Part shown: positions 1-11,914 of the stretch, in pieces | Layout: each line of letters opens with the position of its first letter | Numbering within the stretch: position 1 is the first letter of the stretch | Source: Azolla pinnata | Taxonomy: Eukaryota; Streptophyta; Polypodiopsida; Salviniales; Salviniaceae | DNA length: 29,750 nt | Direction: 5' to 3' | Assembly: GCA_037176905.1 (NCBI GenBank) | Contig: JBBBWG010004459.1 | Span: 1 to 29,750, forward strand | The notes under the pieces: model-generated | What the model saw: only the letters and a program-made list of their open reading frames with translations | What the model was told of the DNA's origin: nothing | The model's database searches: none | Translations under genes and position numbers: made by a program

Positions 1-80
1 GTGGTGCTTCAATGTGTGTTTGCATATATATGTGGTGCTTCAATGTGTGTTTGCATATATATGTGGTGCTTCAATGTGGC
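1..80. repeat. 31-bp tandem minisatellite, about 2.5 copies
   Basis: A unit beginning GTGGTGCTTCAATGTG and ending in TTGCATATATAT is repeated exactly at 1-31 and 32-62, with a third partial copy from 63 to about 78. The array is cut by the window start, so its true length is unknown. It lies about 240 bp upstream of the C53 start codon. Confidence 0.9.
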
Positions 81-317
81 TCTGCGTGTATCTCATGAGT
101 TATGCATGACCCATGATGATGATGATGGTGGTGGTGCTGGTGATACATATGAATCACATAGCTTGCTGTAATACCCTGCAACAGAGACGGTGAAAACAGA
201 GCAAACCGGAAGCTCAGGAATCATGTAAGCAAAAGAAGGAAGAAGCAAACAAGAAGGAAGGAGCGAAGGAGGCAGGCCTGGAAGAAAGTAGCTATCTATA
301 TGTGGTTGTGAAGAGAC

Positions 318-3300
318 ATGGGGGAGGAGCCTGCCACAGCCACAGCCACAGCCTCAGCCATACCCATAGATGTTGTCTTCTCCAAGCTAGCCGACTGGCT
401 CGTCGATCGGAAGCGTATACCTCATGACTGGCGTAAACGCCTCCTGGCCATCAGATCTAAGATCGCATCGGCTTTCGCGACGCTCCCCAAAGATCTCAAC
501 CCCTGGTTTGCAACCCTCACCATCGATGGTAAGGTGTTCTTGGTTCATTTCTCTGTGTTTTGTGTTCGAGAGAAACGCGAGGAGAGAAATAGAGATTGAG
601 AGAGATCAACTCTGTTAGAGAAACACAATAAGCAGATGGGGCGAACGTGGCTCACAAATGTGTGATTTCCTTCTATCCATAGCCGAAACAGGAAGGAAGC
701 GTTGAGTTTACCCAAAGATCCACGATCATGAGGTTGCTCACATGTGGCGGATTGTTTCTAATAGTGGTTTGCATGCGCTGTGATTCGACATCACATCTGA
801 GCTTACATCCCCAAAGAGGCCAAATGAATGTATAAGACCCAAACTCACACTCCTGATACCGTGTATTGATGATGCTGGTGATGGTGATGGTGATGGTGAT
901 GGTGATGGTGATGGTGATGGTGATGGTGATGGTGATGGTGATGGTGATGGTTCATTGTGTCTATTCAGTAAGTCCTCTGGGAGGTGAACATGACCCAGGA
1001 AACCAAATAGGTCGTGTATTCAGTAAGGCATATTAAATAGGTGGGGATGTTTGAATGGAAGAGCAAAAAGAAATAGAAATCAGAAGCTCAAATGAAAATC
1101 TTTAAGAAGTTGATGGGCAAAGAGTATTTCTTGTAGTGTCTCTGATGTTTATTCTGTTCGTGTTAGGAATTTTTTGAAAGCTATTGAAAAGATGCTTGCC
1201 TTATGCCCTATGTGCAGGTATGGATGGTAAAAAGGGACATTCTCTTATGTTTCTTGTGTGTTGAAGAGTATGTCATATATCTCTGTTCTGGCATTCAGTA
1301 TTCAGTTTCCACTTTTAATGGCTTCTCAAATCCATAGCATTGCGCTATGCCAACTTCTATTCTCATAGATAGAAACGTATTCTGAGTATGTTGAATCTGT
1401 ATGTTAAATGCCAAATATTTGAAACTGTGGAGCATGTCAATCACTTCCATCGTACTATAGGAGCTACTGAAAGTTAAGATTTGACAGTATTCACCCCATC
1501 ATCCATGAAATTTTGTTTTAGCCGTATTGACTGCAAGGCTGTTAGGCTGACAGAAAGTATGTATTGTATCCAAGAGCTTTTCTGGTATCAAGAAGGAGGT
1601 GCCGAGAGTTCAGGATCATAAGATGCCCAACATGAGATGCAAAATGGCAAGTTCTCTGTATGCTGCATATAGTTTTCCTGAATATAGGGAGAGAGAGAGA
1701 TGGAAAGGATGTTTGATACTTGATTGACTGTTAAGCTCCTGGAAGACGCCTAAAGAAAATTCTGTCTAGATAGGCTACAGAAAGTTGGTGCAACTCAAGT
1801 TTTCCACATAGATAATCAAGATCGTAACCTTGAGCCCTTAATGTCATGGTAAGAGAGCATCTTCCCTTATAGAACGAATGTAAAATTTTGACATGATTGG
1901 TAAGGCATAGGCTGGCCTTGGGAATGAGGAATATTTAAAAAGGACAGATGATCCTCGTTTAGGTTGGAACTAATAATTATTTGGTAACCCTTCGCATTTT
2001 GCACGTCGTTGATGGTTGATTGGTGTTATGTAAACTGCCTAGAAAAGTGAGTAAATATGGGCAGTGTTGCTTTGCTTTCTTTGTTGCCTCAGATGTTGGA
2101 TATCTCGAAGCAAAGAAGATTTTGGGCATTCTAACCGTAGAAAAACCTGAAGCTCGAACACTGTTTGGTCGGCTTTCTGGCGTTGCGGTATGGAAATATT
2201 ACTCTTCAAAACTCGCAGAAACTTCACTCCTTTGTGACGTAGTTATTGTTTTATGATAAGTCTATATATGTTCAGTTCTTGATAAGCATCAGCTTATGTT
2301 TTTTGGACATTGATCAAGTAGCACACATGATTCCTGTGATGTTTCTCCCTCTGATTTTTGGCTTTGAAAGGGTGATTGGGACACGATTGTGCGAGCATAT
2401 GAGAAGGATTTTCTTTACCTTGGGGAGGCTACTCAAATTATGGTCCAATATGTCAATTATGAAATGTACAGAAGTTCACCTGTGGTCCTATGTATTTATA
2501 TTCTTGGCTATGGTAACCTAATTATCTTATCAAGTGTGCATTTTATTGCAGACCTTATTTAAAGAAACAGACGACAAAACTACATCAACAGTTGGCAGAT
2601 TTAGAGAGAAAGGAAGCAGAGTACAAGCGAAATGCAACTGCTGCAGCTTCAAAATATCTACAAGCTTGTCAGGAGTTGGGGGTGAAAGTAAGCTTCACAT
2701 AATCAAATATCTGAATTTTTCCAGATATGATCTACAACCTGGAATTATCTCTTAGCTAGGAGAGCTTGGAAATTATGTTCCTATTACATACAGATTCTTT
2801 GTGGTATGAAACAGGGGACCAACATCAAGTTTGAATTGTTGGAGACATCAAAAAATCTACATGCTATCTTTGCGGAGGTCAACAAAGTGCTGTGTGATGA
2901 GATCATAGGTCAAGCAGTTGATTGCTATCAAACCTTTGTTTCATATACTTCAGGCAGCGATAATGTAATTTATGTAACTAATGTATTCGTAATCTTAAAG
3001 AATGCCATGTATTGAGTTGAGTGAACCCAAGACACTGACAGTATTTAAATTGTTTTTGGCCAGGGGAAATCCGAGCTAGTTGTGCCAAACTTAATGAAAT
3101 TTAGAGTCAAGCATTCGAAAAACCTAATGAGTGGCAAGGATGCTTCTAATGCACCCCTATTCACATCAGATGTGCAACAAAAAGTTGAGGCAGAGAATCA
3201 GGAGTGTTTACCTTCCAACATATCTTTGTCTACTGCAGAAGAAAATGCCGTGGTAGATATAGAATTGGAGGTAAATACAGTTGAGAAATCTTCACAACCT

Positions 3301-5117
3301 CAAGAAGATAAAGTATTTCAAGGACAACATCCAATGGAGTCTCTTGGTGTGGATACTGAAGAAAATGGAAGACAGAAAGATGAATCCATGGATAATTTGC
3401 AAGGGGATGTGGATTCGAATTCGAAGGAAATCAGAGAAACAGGGGAAACTGAGATACAATGGGATATAGGAGATAGTGATACTATCTTTAGTGGAGATAC
3501 TTTGGAATCTGAGATAAACTGGGATAATGGAAATGCTGATACTGCATTGAGTGGAGAATCTTTTATAGATTGGGATATAAGCATTGAGGATGGCATTGGA
3601 ATTGATACCGATGTTCAATCCCTTCTGTCGGAAACTCATTCACCAACAATTGCTCAGGAGCCGGTGGTGATTGAAAACGAGTTGATGGAGACAGAATTTC
3701 GGAACAATCTTTTGGATGACTTATTAGAGGTAATCAGATTGTCAATAAAAACCAGACTGTACATGGTTGTTTTTGACTTAAGTATGTACCTTCAGCTGTT
3801 TCTAAATATTACAGCTAATGCTAGAAAAAAGTGAGCAAAGAAAAGGCAACAATCCTATCAATCTTTGTTCTTGCTTAATGTAAACGTGAAGACATTATTA
3901 TCATATATGTTTTAGCTGAAACAAATTATTGTGGGATGAAAATAGTAACTCATATGACATATTCAACATTCCTCCATTGTTTCGGTTCCCGCAGATTCGA
4001 ACTTTCTTGGTGCTTAGGATGGAGGAAATCAATAGAGCAGAAACATCGTCTCTGCAGAACCAGGTCCAAGCGATCTGCCCAGGAACCTTGCAACAATATG
4101 GAAGTGATTCCTTCAACATGATGTGCTCTGAAATTTCAAAAGCTATCGGTTTGCTTACTAACAAGAGGAATCGGGATTTGATTATGATTGTCACTTCAGA
4201 GAGGTATCCTTCACCAATATGTGATAGACTACATATAGTGTGTGTGTGTGTGGGAGAGAGAGAGAGAGAGAGACCCATGTCGCATGCATTTTAGAAGATA
4301 AAATTAGCGTATGTTTGAACCCAAAAATGCTGGTTGACAATTTAAAAGCTTACCGCTTGTGTAAAAACAATTGTGCTTGGCTTCTTTTGGTGCAGCATTT
4401 TTCATGACTCTATCAGAAGATTGGTATTCCAGGTTCTCATGCAATGCATTAGTATTGTTGCAGGTTTTTGAGCAGATTAGAAGCATCGTTGACTCAAAAG
4501 AAACAACAAGAGTCGAAGCTCTTGGAAAATGTACGTGAGATCCACCAGAAACAGTCAGAATTGCGAAACACTCTGGCAGCAATATGGCCAAAACAGGTGA
4601 AAAATTTTGCAACTGAAAAGTTACATGCCCAGACATTCTAGTTTTTATTGTCAAATAGTGATATTTGGTTCAACCCACATCGAGTGATCTCCAGAAAATA
4701 TAATAGAGAAAACTAGATAAGTTGATCTGATCTTAAAAGCTGATCTAGGTAGTTGATAAGACCTTAGAAAAGCTGATATATGTATAATTTCATATGGCCG
4801 TAGAAGCTATGTAGGTAGTTGATGTTCACCTAAAAGCTTATTTAGATAATTGATGTGCTCTTGAAACCTGATATAGGCGATTATGGTAAGGAACAACCAC
4901 TTACTTGATCTATCATGACTTTTTAATGATGGTAATACCATCAGTGATAAAGTTGGATGAATTAGAGACTTACCACCCCTCTTTATACATGTAGGAGGCT
5001 GCATTACGGAGGACAAGGGAGATCAAGGAGAACTCTGAGAAGATTGTTTCGTCGTTGTACGAAGGACGGAAAATCAATCTCATTGGAGAGATCAACAGTG
5101 TTTTAAGGCAGGCGTAA
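318..5117 (+). CDS. C53: CDK5RAP3/C53 homologue (UFMylation and ER-phagy adaptor)
   Basis: Coding exons read as 318-528, 2093-2187, 2371-2465, 2552-2687, 2815-2964, 3064-3729, 3995-4203, 4464-4596 and 4995-5117. All have GT-AG borders and join in frame to 605 aa. The N-terminus ([20 protein letters not shown]), the GYLEAKKIL and FGRLSG segments, a coiled coil at residues 135-179 ([20 protein letters not shown]) and the C-terminal helices with [10 protein letters not shown] are characteristic of plant CDK5RAP3. The ATG at 318 begins the conserved N-terminal block. In other organisms this protein works with UFL1 and DDRGK1 (UFBP1) at the ER, in UFM1 ligation to ribosomes and in ATG8-dependent ER-phagy. 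The large exon 6 (residues 230-451) is acidic, probably disordered, and carries three W-centred ATG8-binding motifs (listed separately). The length is somewhat above the roughly 550 aa I recall for Arabidopsis, mostly through this exon. Intron 1 is the longest, at 1564 nt. The exon 3 donor (AAAT|GTACAG) is the least standard junction. Identity is by recognition, without an alignment. Confidence 0.93.
877..950. repeat. GGTGAT hexanucleotide microsatellite in C53 intron 1
   Basis: About 12 nearly perfect GGTGAT units lie inside intron 1 of the C53 gene. They show no sign of coding use, because the intron is bounded by a good GT donor at 529 and an AG acceptor ending at 2092. Confidence 0.9.
3454..3579 (+). 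other. Three shuffled ATG8-interacting motifs (sAIM) in C53
   Basis: Within exon 6 of the C53 gene the motifs IQWDI (3454-3468, residues 360-364), INWDN (3514-3528, residues 380-384) and IDWDI (3565-3579, residues 397-401) are embedded in Asp/Ser-rich linkers that themselves repeat (an SGD or SGE step between motifs). Known C53 proteins carry several IDWG/IDWD-like shuffled AIMs that contact ATG8 and UFM1, so these are the expected functional sites. The middle copy has Asn instead of Ile or Gly in its last position, which may weaken it (inference). Confidence 0.8.
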
Positions 5118-6616
5118 AACGAGAGAGAATGTAGTATTCGTTGAAGATTTTGCAAAGCGAGAAAACCCGATGTTAGCCAAGTTCTGATGACAAGAATTTC
5201 ATGCAATTTATGGCTTTTGAGGCTTTGAGCAATCCTTTTTTTTAATGAGATTTGGAAATTAGATTTCATTAACCAAGTTTCTGATCGAACCACCTCAATG
5301 TCCGTGTCCTGACCTCGAATCATCTTGGTGAAAAGAATGAGAAATAGAAGAAATCATCTAGCATCAAATGGCAAGCATAAAATATATCAATGATCTGCTC
5401 AGTCCATTTCTAGTGTACATCGTGGAATGACATCAAACTTTGGAAAAGTATGCTATTCGCATCGGAGTTTATGTGGCAATGCAATATCTATCACTAGGAT
5501 TCTGGTTTCAATTCATAATGTCCTCTGTGTTTCCCTAATAACCTTAGATATTTAGTTAGACCTGTCTTCTTTGGCTCTCTTCTGATCATGTATCACTTGC
5601 CATTTCCAACACACCTAACACAGTTGTGGAAGGGCTTACACGTTCTCCTATGTCATATGAAAAATAAGTTCAGGTTGATCAATCTTAAAAGGGGCAAAAG
5701 GGTTTAGGGAAGCAATCTACAAGCACAAAACAGATTATAGTGGAGCTCATGGTAGCAATGTATGACGTAGCTAGTTCTAGGGCAGAATTGGACCGAATGT
5801 ACCATCACTTGTATCATAGCAATATAAATCTTTCTGCTTGTAAGTTTGTACGTGCTCGTGGTAGCCATACATATCTGCTTGTAGAACATATTCTGAGTAT
5901 GTTTCTTCCTTTTCGGAGCCTAGAAAGCCTGAAGACACTCAAAGCGGATGCTATGGAGAAAAGATATACACTTGCAGAGCTTGAAATGATGTGATCATGG
6001 CTTGCAAGCTTACCCACCTGAGAATCTGCAACGTGAATCAAGGAAGAAGGCAGAAACAGGGAGCTTAAGGCCATACTAATAATACACTCTTCATCAGAAG
6101 TTTGTGCATCACTCGCGAGCAAAGACCCCTAGCACTGAAAGTCATTTCAGCCAATGCACACAGGGCAACTCTTTGTTCCAATGTCCTCCATACGAGATCA
6201 CTGGCTGAACACAGTCATCGAGAGCTTTCGGTTCACACATCATCTTCAATCTGCTGCACAATGGCAGCTGGGTTATCTTTCTGATGGCTTTTACGCGTCA
6301 TTCAGAAGATATACATTCATCCCGATAAGATAAATGGATTGCCCGATTAACAGAACATTTCTGCCAGGAAAGATCTCCATGATCCCACCCATCCATTATC
6401 ACTTCTTGATCAGAAAACTGCAAATATTGAGTTGAATTCAACACTTTATCACCTTCTTCTCTTTCCTTCCAGAGAAGTGGAAAAATAAATAAATAAATCA
6501 TGCATCTCTCTATGATGGATCTTCAATGCATATACAGGAAATCGGTGCCCCAAAATGTTTGGACAAACATGTGCTCCCTTGGTCTCATTTGGGCAAAACA
6601 TTTTGCACCTTTGGTC
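5118..6616. other. Convergent intergenic spacer, no gene seen
   Basis: This stretch separates the stop codon of C53 (+) from the stop codon of the CCCH gene (-), so it should hold both 3' UTRs and terminators. The open frames here are short and on both strands, without recognisable domains or splice-consistent extension. A short AAAT repeat occurs at about 6482-6500. Nothing else is supportable. Confidence 0.6.
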
Positions 6617-9600
6617 TCATGAAGACGAATTCGCAGAGCTTTGAGCACTCTCATGGCCCATCGTCTCCAATGAAGCTGTACTAGACGTGTTGGAACCCGT
6701 GTTGCTCTCTCCGCTGTCTCTGGCAATGTCAGGAGCACCATATCCCGGAAGTTGCTTATCCAGGTGTCCGTTTGAAAGAGCTTTCGGGTTGTGAATTGAA
6801 TTGCCAGAGTCTACAACCGCCATTTCTGGCGCATAACTAGCTACTGCCAATTCTGTCAGCGATGATGTTGACGGGTTGTATGTAACAGTAGGCATCGGGT
6901 GGTCAAACTTGCACGTAACACCGAATTTGCAAGTGCGATGTTGCATATAGAATGGGCATTGGCGAGCACCCTTTCCAAAGATAAGAAAACAGTACAAAAC
7001 AAAAACAAAAAAAAGAATTAGAATGTATGACAAAACTCGATTGATGCTCTATTATATACTGAAGCTGTTTTAAGTACAGGAGAAGGGCAAGGTCACTAAG
7101 ATCTACATAGTATATAGGTGAAGGAAGGATAGGGTCAACTGACGTAAGGCATAGGATCGAGCTTACTTGTCTTAATGGGAGCCCAAGTGGGCTAATGGCA
7201 CAATTCGGTAACGACAGAGCTCTCTCCTTTGGATGGTTGAACCGGCAAGACAGACGATATTTGCAATCTCCGGTTTTCATGTAGTAATCACAGTTCAGCT
7301 GGCCAGGTCGTTCTGGAAACAGAGTCGTGGTGTTTCTAGACGTAGTAGGCATTGTTTGGATGGATGAGGGATTGGACCCCACTGCACCAGGACCTTGTAC
7401 ATAGTTGTTGTGTGTTGTACGAATACCACCAGAGGCCGATACTAATCCATTTGATGCGGAGGTACCATACAAAAGATTTGCCCCTCCAATTGTAGAGTGT
7501 TGCACATCCAACGAACCCAGAGGCCCCAATCTAGCCTGGTTTCAAACGCTGCTATTTAGGACCAATGGCTCAAACACATAAATACACGGAGATACATATA
7601 CAAATCTAGATAGACATAGGCAAATACTTATCCATATCCATGTACATACACAACACACATACACTGGCGTAAGAGATTGAGTGTATGTATGCACCAGGGT
7701 GGTCAAAATAGCATTAAAGCTATGGGCAATATTGCTATATGATTCATGCTTTTCCAAATATTACAAAATGCAACTGAAAATCCCATCAAAATGTAAGCCT
7801 GCTTACTTGATATGGATTCCAACCAGTTATTGCTACCATGGTTTGGGGTTGCTGCACAATCAAAGGAGTGAAGGTTCGAAACCGGGGCCTTGGCATGAAC
7901 TGAGGTCTTGAAGCCAATGACCATGATTGCATTCCTGTCTGAAACAGATGTGTTGAAGGTGTCCCCAGAGGCGAGTTGGATGGGTATGCCATAGACCGTG
8001 GCATTGTTACTAAGCCCTTTATTTGTGTAGGTTGTGGATGATTAAATTTACATGTCGCTCCGAATTTACACAAGCCAGTCTGCATATAATATGGACAATC
8101 TCTTTCATCCTGCACAATCACAAGGGTCCTTCCTAATGAGTGTATGGCAATGCCAAATGAAAAGCATAACTTTACAATTTGCTTAACGTGCTACACTTTT
8201 CAATGTTCAGGTTCAAAAACAAATTTAGAAGACTGGACCCACCCACATCATCAAAAGTAAATCCAATTGCGCCATAACCTAGCTCTTAATAGGTTTCTTC
8301 AAGAATCGATAGTGACAAATATATTCGATATCACCCCTACTGTGATATATTTCCTAGAGAACGAGATGGATTCTGCATAAGTGCAAAATCCCCGGCTCGA
8401 TGCACTTCAGATGAGGTTGCATCTGTGCTTAGTTGAAATGCAGCTGTCTTAGCCTCTCACCATGATATTACTTTAACTTGCAAGATGATCAGTATATCTA
8501 CATATGGAACTTAGAGAAACCCTAAGGCTTGTCATCTAAACGCTATATCCATGTGGACCTCAGATCCATAAGAGAATCAAGCATATATTTCATTTGTGTA
8601 ATACTTTCCATGTTGCAAGCCCCAGGATTTTACAGGAACCTCATCACACTTTCAAGTTCCAATGCACATTAGAGTCTCTTTTTCATTTCCCTCACAAAAC
8701 TTTGCAATGAAACACATTATTACATTTACGAGGTCAAATGCGGGTTAGAGTTCCCTGCCTATTCTTTGCCTGCACATATCTTTGCAATGGAACCCATTCA
8801 TTTACTTCACAGCCTGTTAGAAAATCTATCCTAACACAACACCCATTGTTCATCTCTCGTCAGTCGCAGGGTTAAGTTGTTTTTTACCTTTCAAGTTTCA
8901 TGACATCAAAAGGGATATCTTATCCATTGAGATGAGATAATACAAGTAGGGATTTTCCTGTTTCATACAAAGCCATTTTCGCAAATACGGCACACAGAAA
9001 CCCCGGTTAAGGTACCAAGTTCATTTACATAAGAACAATGACTTATTTATGCATACTCTACTGTACTCTTTTGGGATCAAGAAAGTAAATCGGAAATTGC
9101 AATAGCAAGAACAAACATCATAGCACCTGGCGCAAAGGAAAGCCGAGAATATTAGCTGAGAACCTCCCCAATCTTTCCCTTGGATGGTGAAATTTACACG
9201 TGGGGCCAAACTTGCAAGTCCCTGTTTTCATGTAGTACTGCCATGGAATAAGAAGAAAAGTGAGTATTCATGCACATGTAAAGAGACACATGTATGAATT
9301 AACAGGAAAAGTATTTGAGACTTAAAACACAAATGCATACCTGACATTCTGGTTGCCCGATATGTTCGGGATATTCTCCCTTCTCGCTCCCTATTGAGGT
9401 TGTAGCCTGTTAAGAATAAACCACTCAGATTCATGCTCTAATTTCTGTTGCTTTACAAAAAGATATGATTCAGGAAGTATGGTTCACGATGGATCCAACA
9501 CATTTCCGAAACCATTTACAGTATTCCCCTATGGCGAATCAATCAAAATCTCCTCACAACATAGGCGATGTATTCAAAGCTTTGTCTCGTCGTGGTGAAT

Positions 9601-10809
9601 TTCTTTCTTACAGGACAGTATACATTGCTTGCATAATACACAACAAATCCAGCCAACGTGCACACGATATAGACATGAGTAACCGCATCACTACCCTGCC
9701 AAGCAATGCACAATGATTCGTTCACCTTGAGACTTTCTTTTCTTGGATTCATGATAGATATGCAGCTAAGGAATGTAACAAGACTTGTGCATGGCTACGT
9801 AAAGCATAAAGACTCTGTTCATGCTCATGAATGCTATGAGATTATTTTCCCTAGTCAAAATCAGTACGATATAGTATCGATGCATAACTTGAGATTGGTA
9901 TATGATTAAGTAACAATGCACTGTTGCTCTGCTTTGCTGTACTCGAGATCAACATAAGACTATGTAATGCATCAAGATTCTGTTCAATCCAAGAACGTTA
10001 TAAGGATATGTTCGATTCAAGAACAGTATATCACTAGGCAATGTATCGAGACATTGTTCACCCATGAACAGTACAGAAAAACTATGCAACAAGTATCAGC
10101 GATCTGCTCCGTTTTTTAAAGCGACAGAATTGAAGCCAAGAGTACCAGCTTTCGATCGGAAGGATGATTGAATTTACAGTTCATGGCATAAGCACATTGC
10201 CCTGTCCGGATGTAGTACATGCAATTCGGCTCATTAGGGCGTTCCGGAAAGCATCTCTCTGTTGATGCCCCAAGATCTTGTGCAGACCGAGCAACCCTTT
10301 GCTGCTGCATTGATTCTGAAAAATACGAACATATAGGGAAACTTTTTTCAAGTGATTCTGAGGCGCTGATTCAAAACCTTCTTTTGCAGTGATTCTCGAA
10401 ATGCATTGGGAAACGGTTTGCAGATCCCATGGCTTTACATCAACGGTGAAAACCCACAAGATCTGCAGCTTCTGTTTGGGGGATTCATAACATATCTACG
10501 GGTTCGGTTTAGTAATCAGAAGGCCCGTAGTGTTGCTTCATACTCATAAGATCTATGGCCTCTCTTTGGTGCAGAGAAGCGGAAAGAGAAGAGAAACGAG
10601 ATAAAACCCTCTTCCTCACGCGCACGTACATAAATACCTGCGAAATTCGAGAGCGTGCCCGAGGAAGCATAGCCGGGCGAGATCCCTGAAGCAGCTCTCT
10701 GGCGCTGTCGTGGCAAGGGCGAGTTCAGCATCAGGGGCTGATTCTCGGCTCTTGGTCCTGCAAATGGGGGCAGCTTATCCTTGTGATTTGGAGCTGCGAA
10801 GCTTTCCAT
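6617..10809 (-). CDS. ZFN-type zinc finger CCCH domain protein with five fingers
   Basis: On the minus strand the coding exons are 10809-10638, 10315-10146, 9406-9341, 9237-9127, 8109-7807, 7535-7167 and 6970-6617. All have GT-AG borders and phases that sum to 514 aa, ending in TGA. Five C-x8-C-x5-C-x3-H fingers begin at Cys89, Cys135, Cys178, Cys356 and Cys402, each with the aromatic-rich (C)xYYxxTGxC core. Three fingers are clustered, then a Pro/Ser/Gln-rich linker of about 155 residues, then two more. That 3+2 layout is the plant ZFN subfamily (Arabidopsis ZFN1/ZFN3 relatives), which bind RNA or DNA and often localise to the nucleus. The conserved [10 protein letters not shown] and FPLRQ segments support the exon joins. 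Finger 1 is divergent (AYAMNC in place of the usual FGxxC). The C-terminus after finger 5 is Ser/Asn-rich. The ATG at 10807-10809 opens a short N-terminal exon encoding [12 protein letters not shown]. The specific orthologue cannot be named. Confidence 0.93.
8110..9126 (-). other. Long intron 4 of the CCCH gene
   Basis: A 1017-nt intron separates finger 2 from finger 3. It is A/T-rich, contains no open frame of note and shows no repeat that I can recognise. The donor is CAG|GTGCTA and the acceptor is TTGTGCAG. Confidence 0.8.
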
Positions 10810-10845
10810 GGATCATATTGCTTTTCGGTTACCAGAAACCGATCG

Positions 10846-10907
10846 ATGGTGATGAAGAAGAAGATGATGATGATGATGATGATGATGATGAAGATGATGA
10901 TGTGGGA
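10846..10907. repeat. GAT/GAA microsatellite in the 5' leader of the CCCH gene
   Basis: A run of GAT triplets interrupted by GAA lies 40-100 bp upstream of the CCCH start codon. In the sense orientation it is a CAT/TTC pyrimidine-rich tract, probably within the 5' UTR or core promoter. Its position makes it a candidate length-variable element. Confidence 0.85.
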
Positions 10908-10917
10908 GGACTACAAA

Positions 10918-11680
10918 TTAGGTTTTAGGGTTAGGGCACGGAAGTGGAGGAAACTCGGGTTCAGAGCTCTGGGTGTACAGATTCATATCTGCAGGTCAGA
11001 TACGCAGACGGGAAGCTGATTTCGGGCATGGCAGAGGGAAGAAAAGGGAATGGATCAGGGCTTTTAGGGTTTAAGGCTCTGGAGTCGAGATGCAATGGCA
11101 GGAATGGTTCTTAGGGTTCGACAGCTCGAGATGGAGAGAAGAATCACGCGCAAATGGCGATGCACGCATGAGGGGGTTCTAGATGGAAAGAGGTTGGAGA
11201 GGAAGTTTTAGGGTTTCAGACAGAGTGGAGGGAGGGAGGGAGGGAGGTGAGATGGAAGGGCTTGGAGTGCAGAAGAAAGAGAAGGCGAAGAAAGGAAGGA
11301 AGAAATTAGGGTTTTTGAGCGTCGCGGCGGCGATGGAGGCGGGCTTCAGGTGGGAGAAGAGGAGAGATTAGGGTTTGGAGGGGCGGCGAAGACGAAGGGG
11401 GGGAGGGGGGAGAAATGCAGGGGAAAAGTTAGGGTTTGGAGGGCAGAGGAAAGGGGGAAAGCTTAGGGTTTTGAGCGCAAAGATTAGGGTTTGGCAGAGG
11501 CAGAGTCGAAGGATTAGGGTTTCGGAGCAAGGGGAAAGGGAAGCAGCAGAAAGGAGACGGGGCGATGGTGGGGAAGACGGAAAAGGGGGGAAAGAAAGCT
11601 TAGGGTTTCTGACAGAGGAGAAGAGGGCGAGGATTAGGGTTTGGCGCAGAGACAGAAACCGAAGGATTAGGGTTTCGGAG
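10918..11680 (-). promoter_or_regulatory. Dense telo-box cluster upstream of the CCCH gene
   Basis: About 13 copies of TTAGGGTT (sense strand AACCCTAA) occur in 760 bp, near 10925, 11064, 11112, 11207, 11307, 11369, 11430, 11465, 11486, 11515, 11602, 11635 and 11667. They are separated by unrelated G/A-rich DNA and are not continuous telomere. AAACCCTAA is the plant telo-box, known in 5' regions of plant genes and bound by telomere-repeat-binding (TRB) proteins that recruit Polycomb or demethylase complexes. Whether the cluster is functional or the remnant of a decayed telomeric insertion is open. Confidence 0.7.
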
Positions 11681-11700
11681 AAGCAGCAGCAGAGCAGAAG
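11456..11700. repeat. Imperfect tandem duplication of a telo-box block
   Basis: The segment at about 11456-11550 is repeated at about 11588-11700. Both copies read GGGAAAG..AGCTTAGGGTTT, then GATTAGGGTTTGGC.CAGAG, then CGAAGGATTAGGGTTTCGGAG in the same order, followed by GAAGCAGCAG. The offset is about 130-150 bp with small indels. Duplication therefore expanded part of the telo-box cluster. Confidence 0.75.
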
Positions 11701-11732
11701 GAAGCGATGGTGGGGAAGACGACGACGCCCGC

Positions 11733-11800
11733 CACGTGTCCGGGCGGGGCCCGCCACGTGGCGTGCCACGTCGTCGCCCCGCCACGTCAGCGTCCACGTG
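11733..11800. promoter_or_regulatory. Cluster of five ACGT-core sites (G-box, ABRE, UPRE-like)
   Basis: CACGTG palindromes lie at 11733-11738, 11755-11760 (in GCCACGTGGC) and 11795-11800 (in TCCACGTGGC). CACGTC cores lie at 11767-11772 and 11783-11788; the last reads TGACGTGGC on the minus strand, matching the plant UPRE/ABRE-type core. All sit in one GC-rich block flanked by A/G- and T-rich DNA. bZIP and bHLH factors (ABF, HY5, PIF, bZIP28/60) are the known binders of such sites. The nearest gene start is that of the CCCH gene, about 0.9 kb away on the minus strand. Confidence 0.75.
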
Positions 11801-11914
11801 GCACCGACAGGCCTGGCTTTTTGCTTTTTTCTTGTTTTTTTTGTTTTTTTTTTCATGCTTCTTTTTTTTCCTCTTTTTCTTTCTTTATTTAATCTTTTGC
11901 TTAAGAAATTTTCA

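Noticed and set aside
5740..6284. Short plus-strand frames between C53 and the CCCH gene
   Set aside because: They are under 85 codons with no domains or conserved splice context, and lie in what should be overlapping 3' UTR territory.
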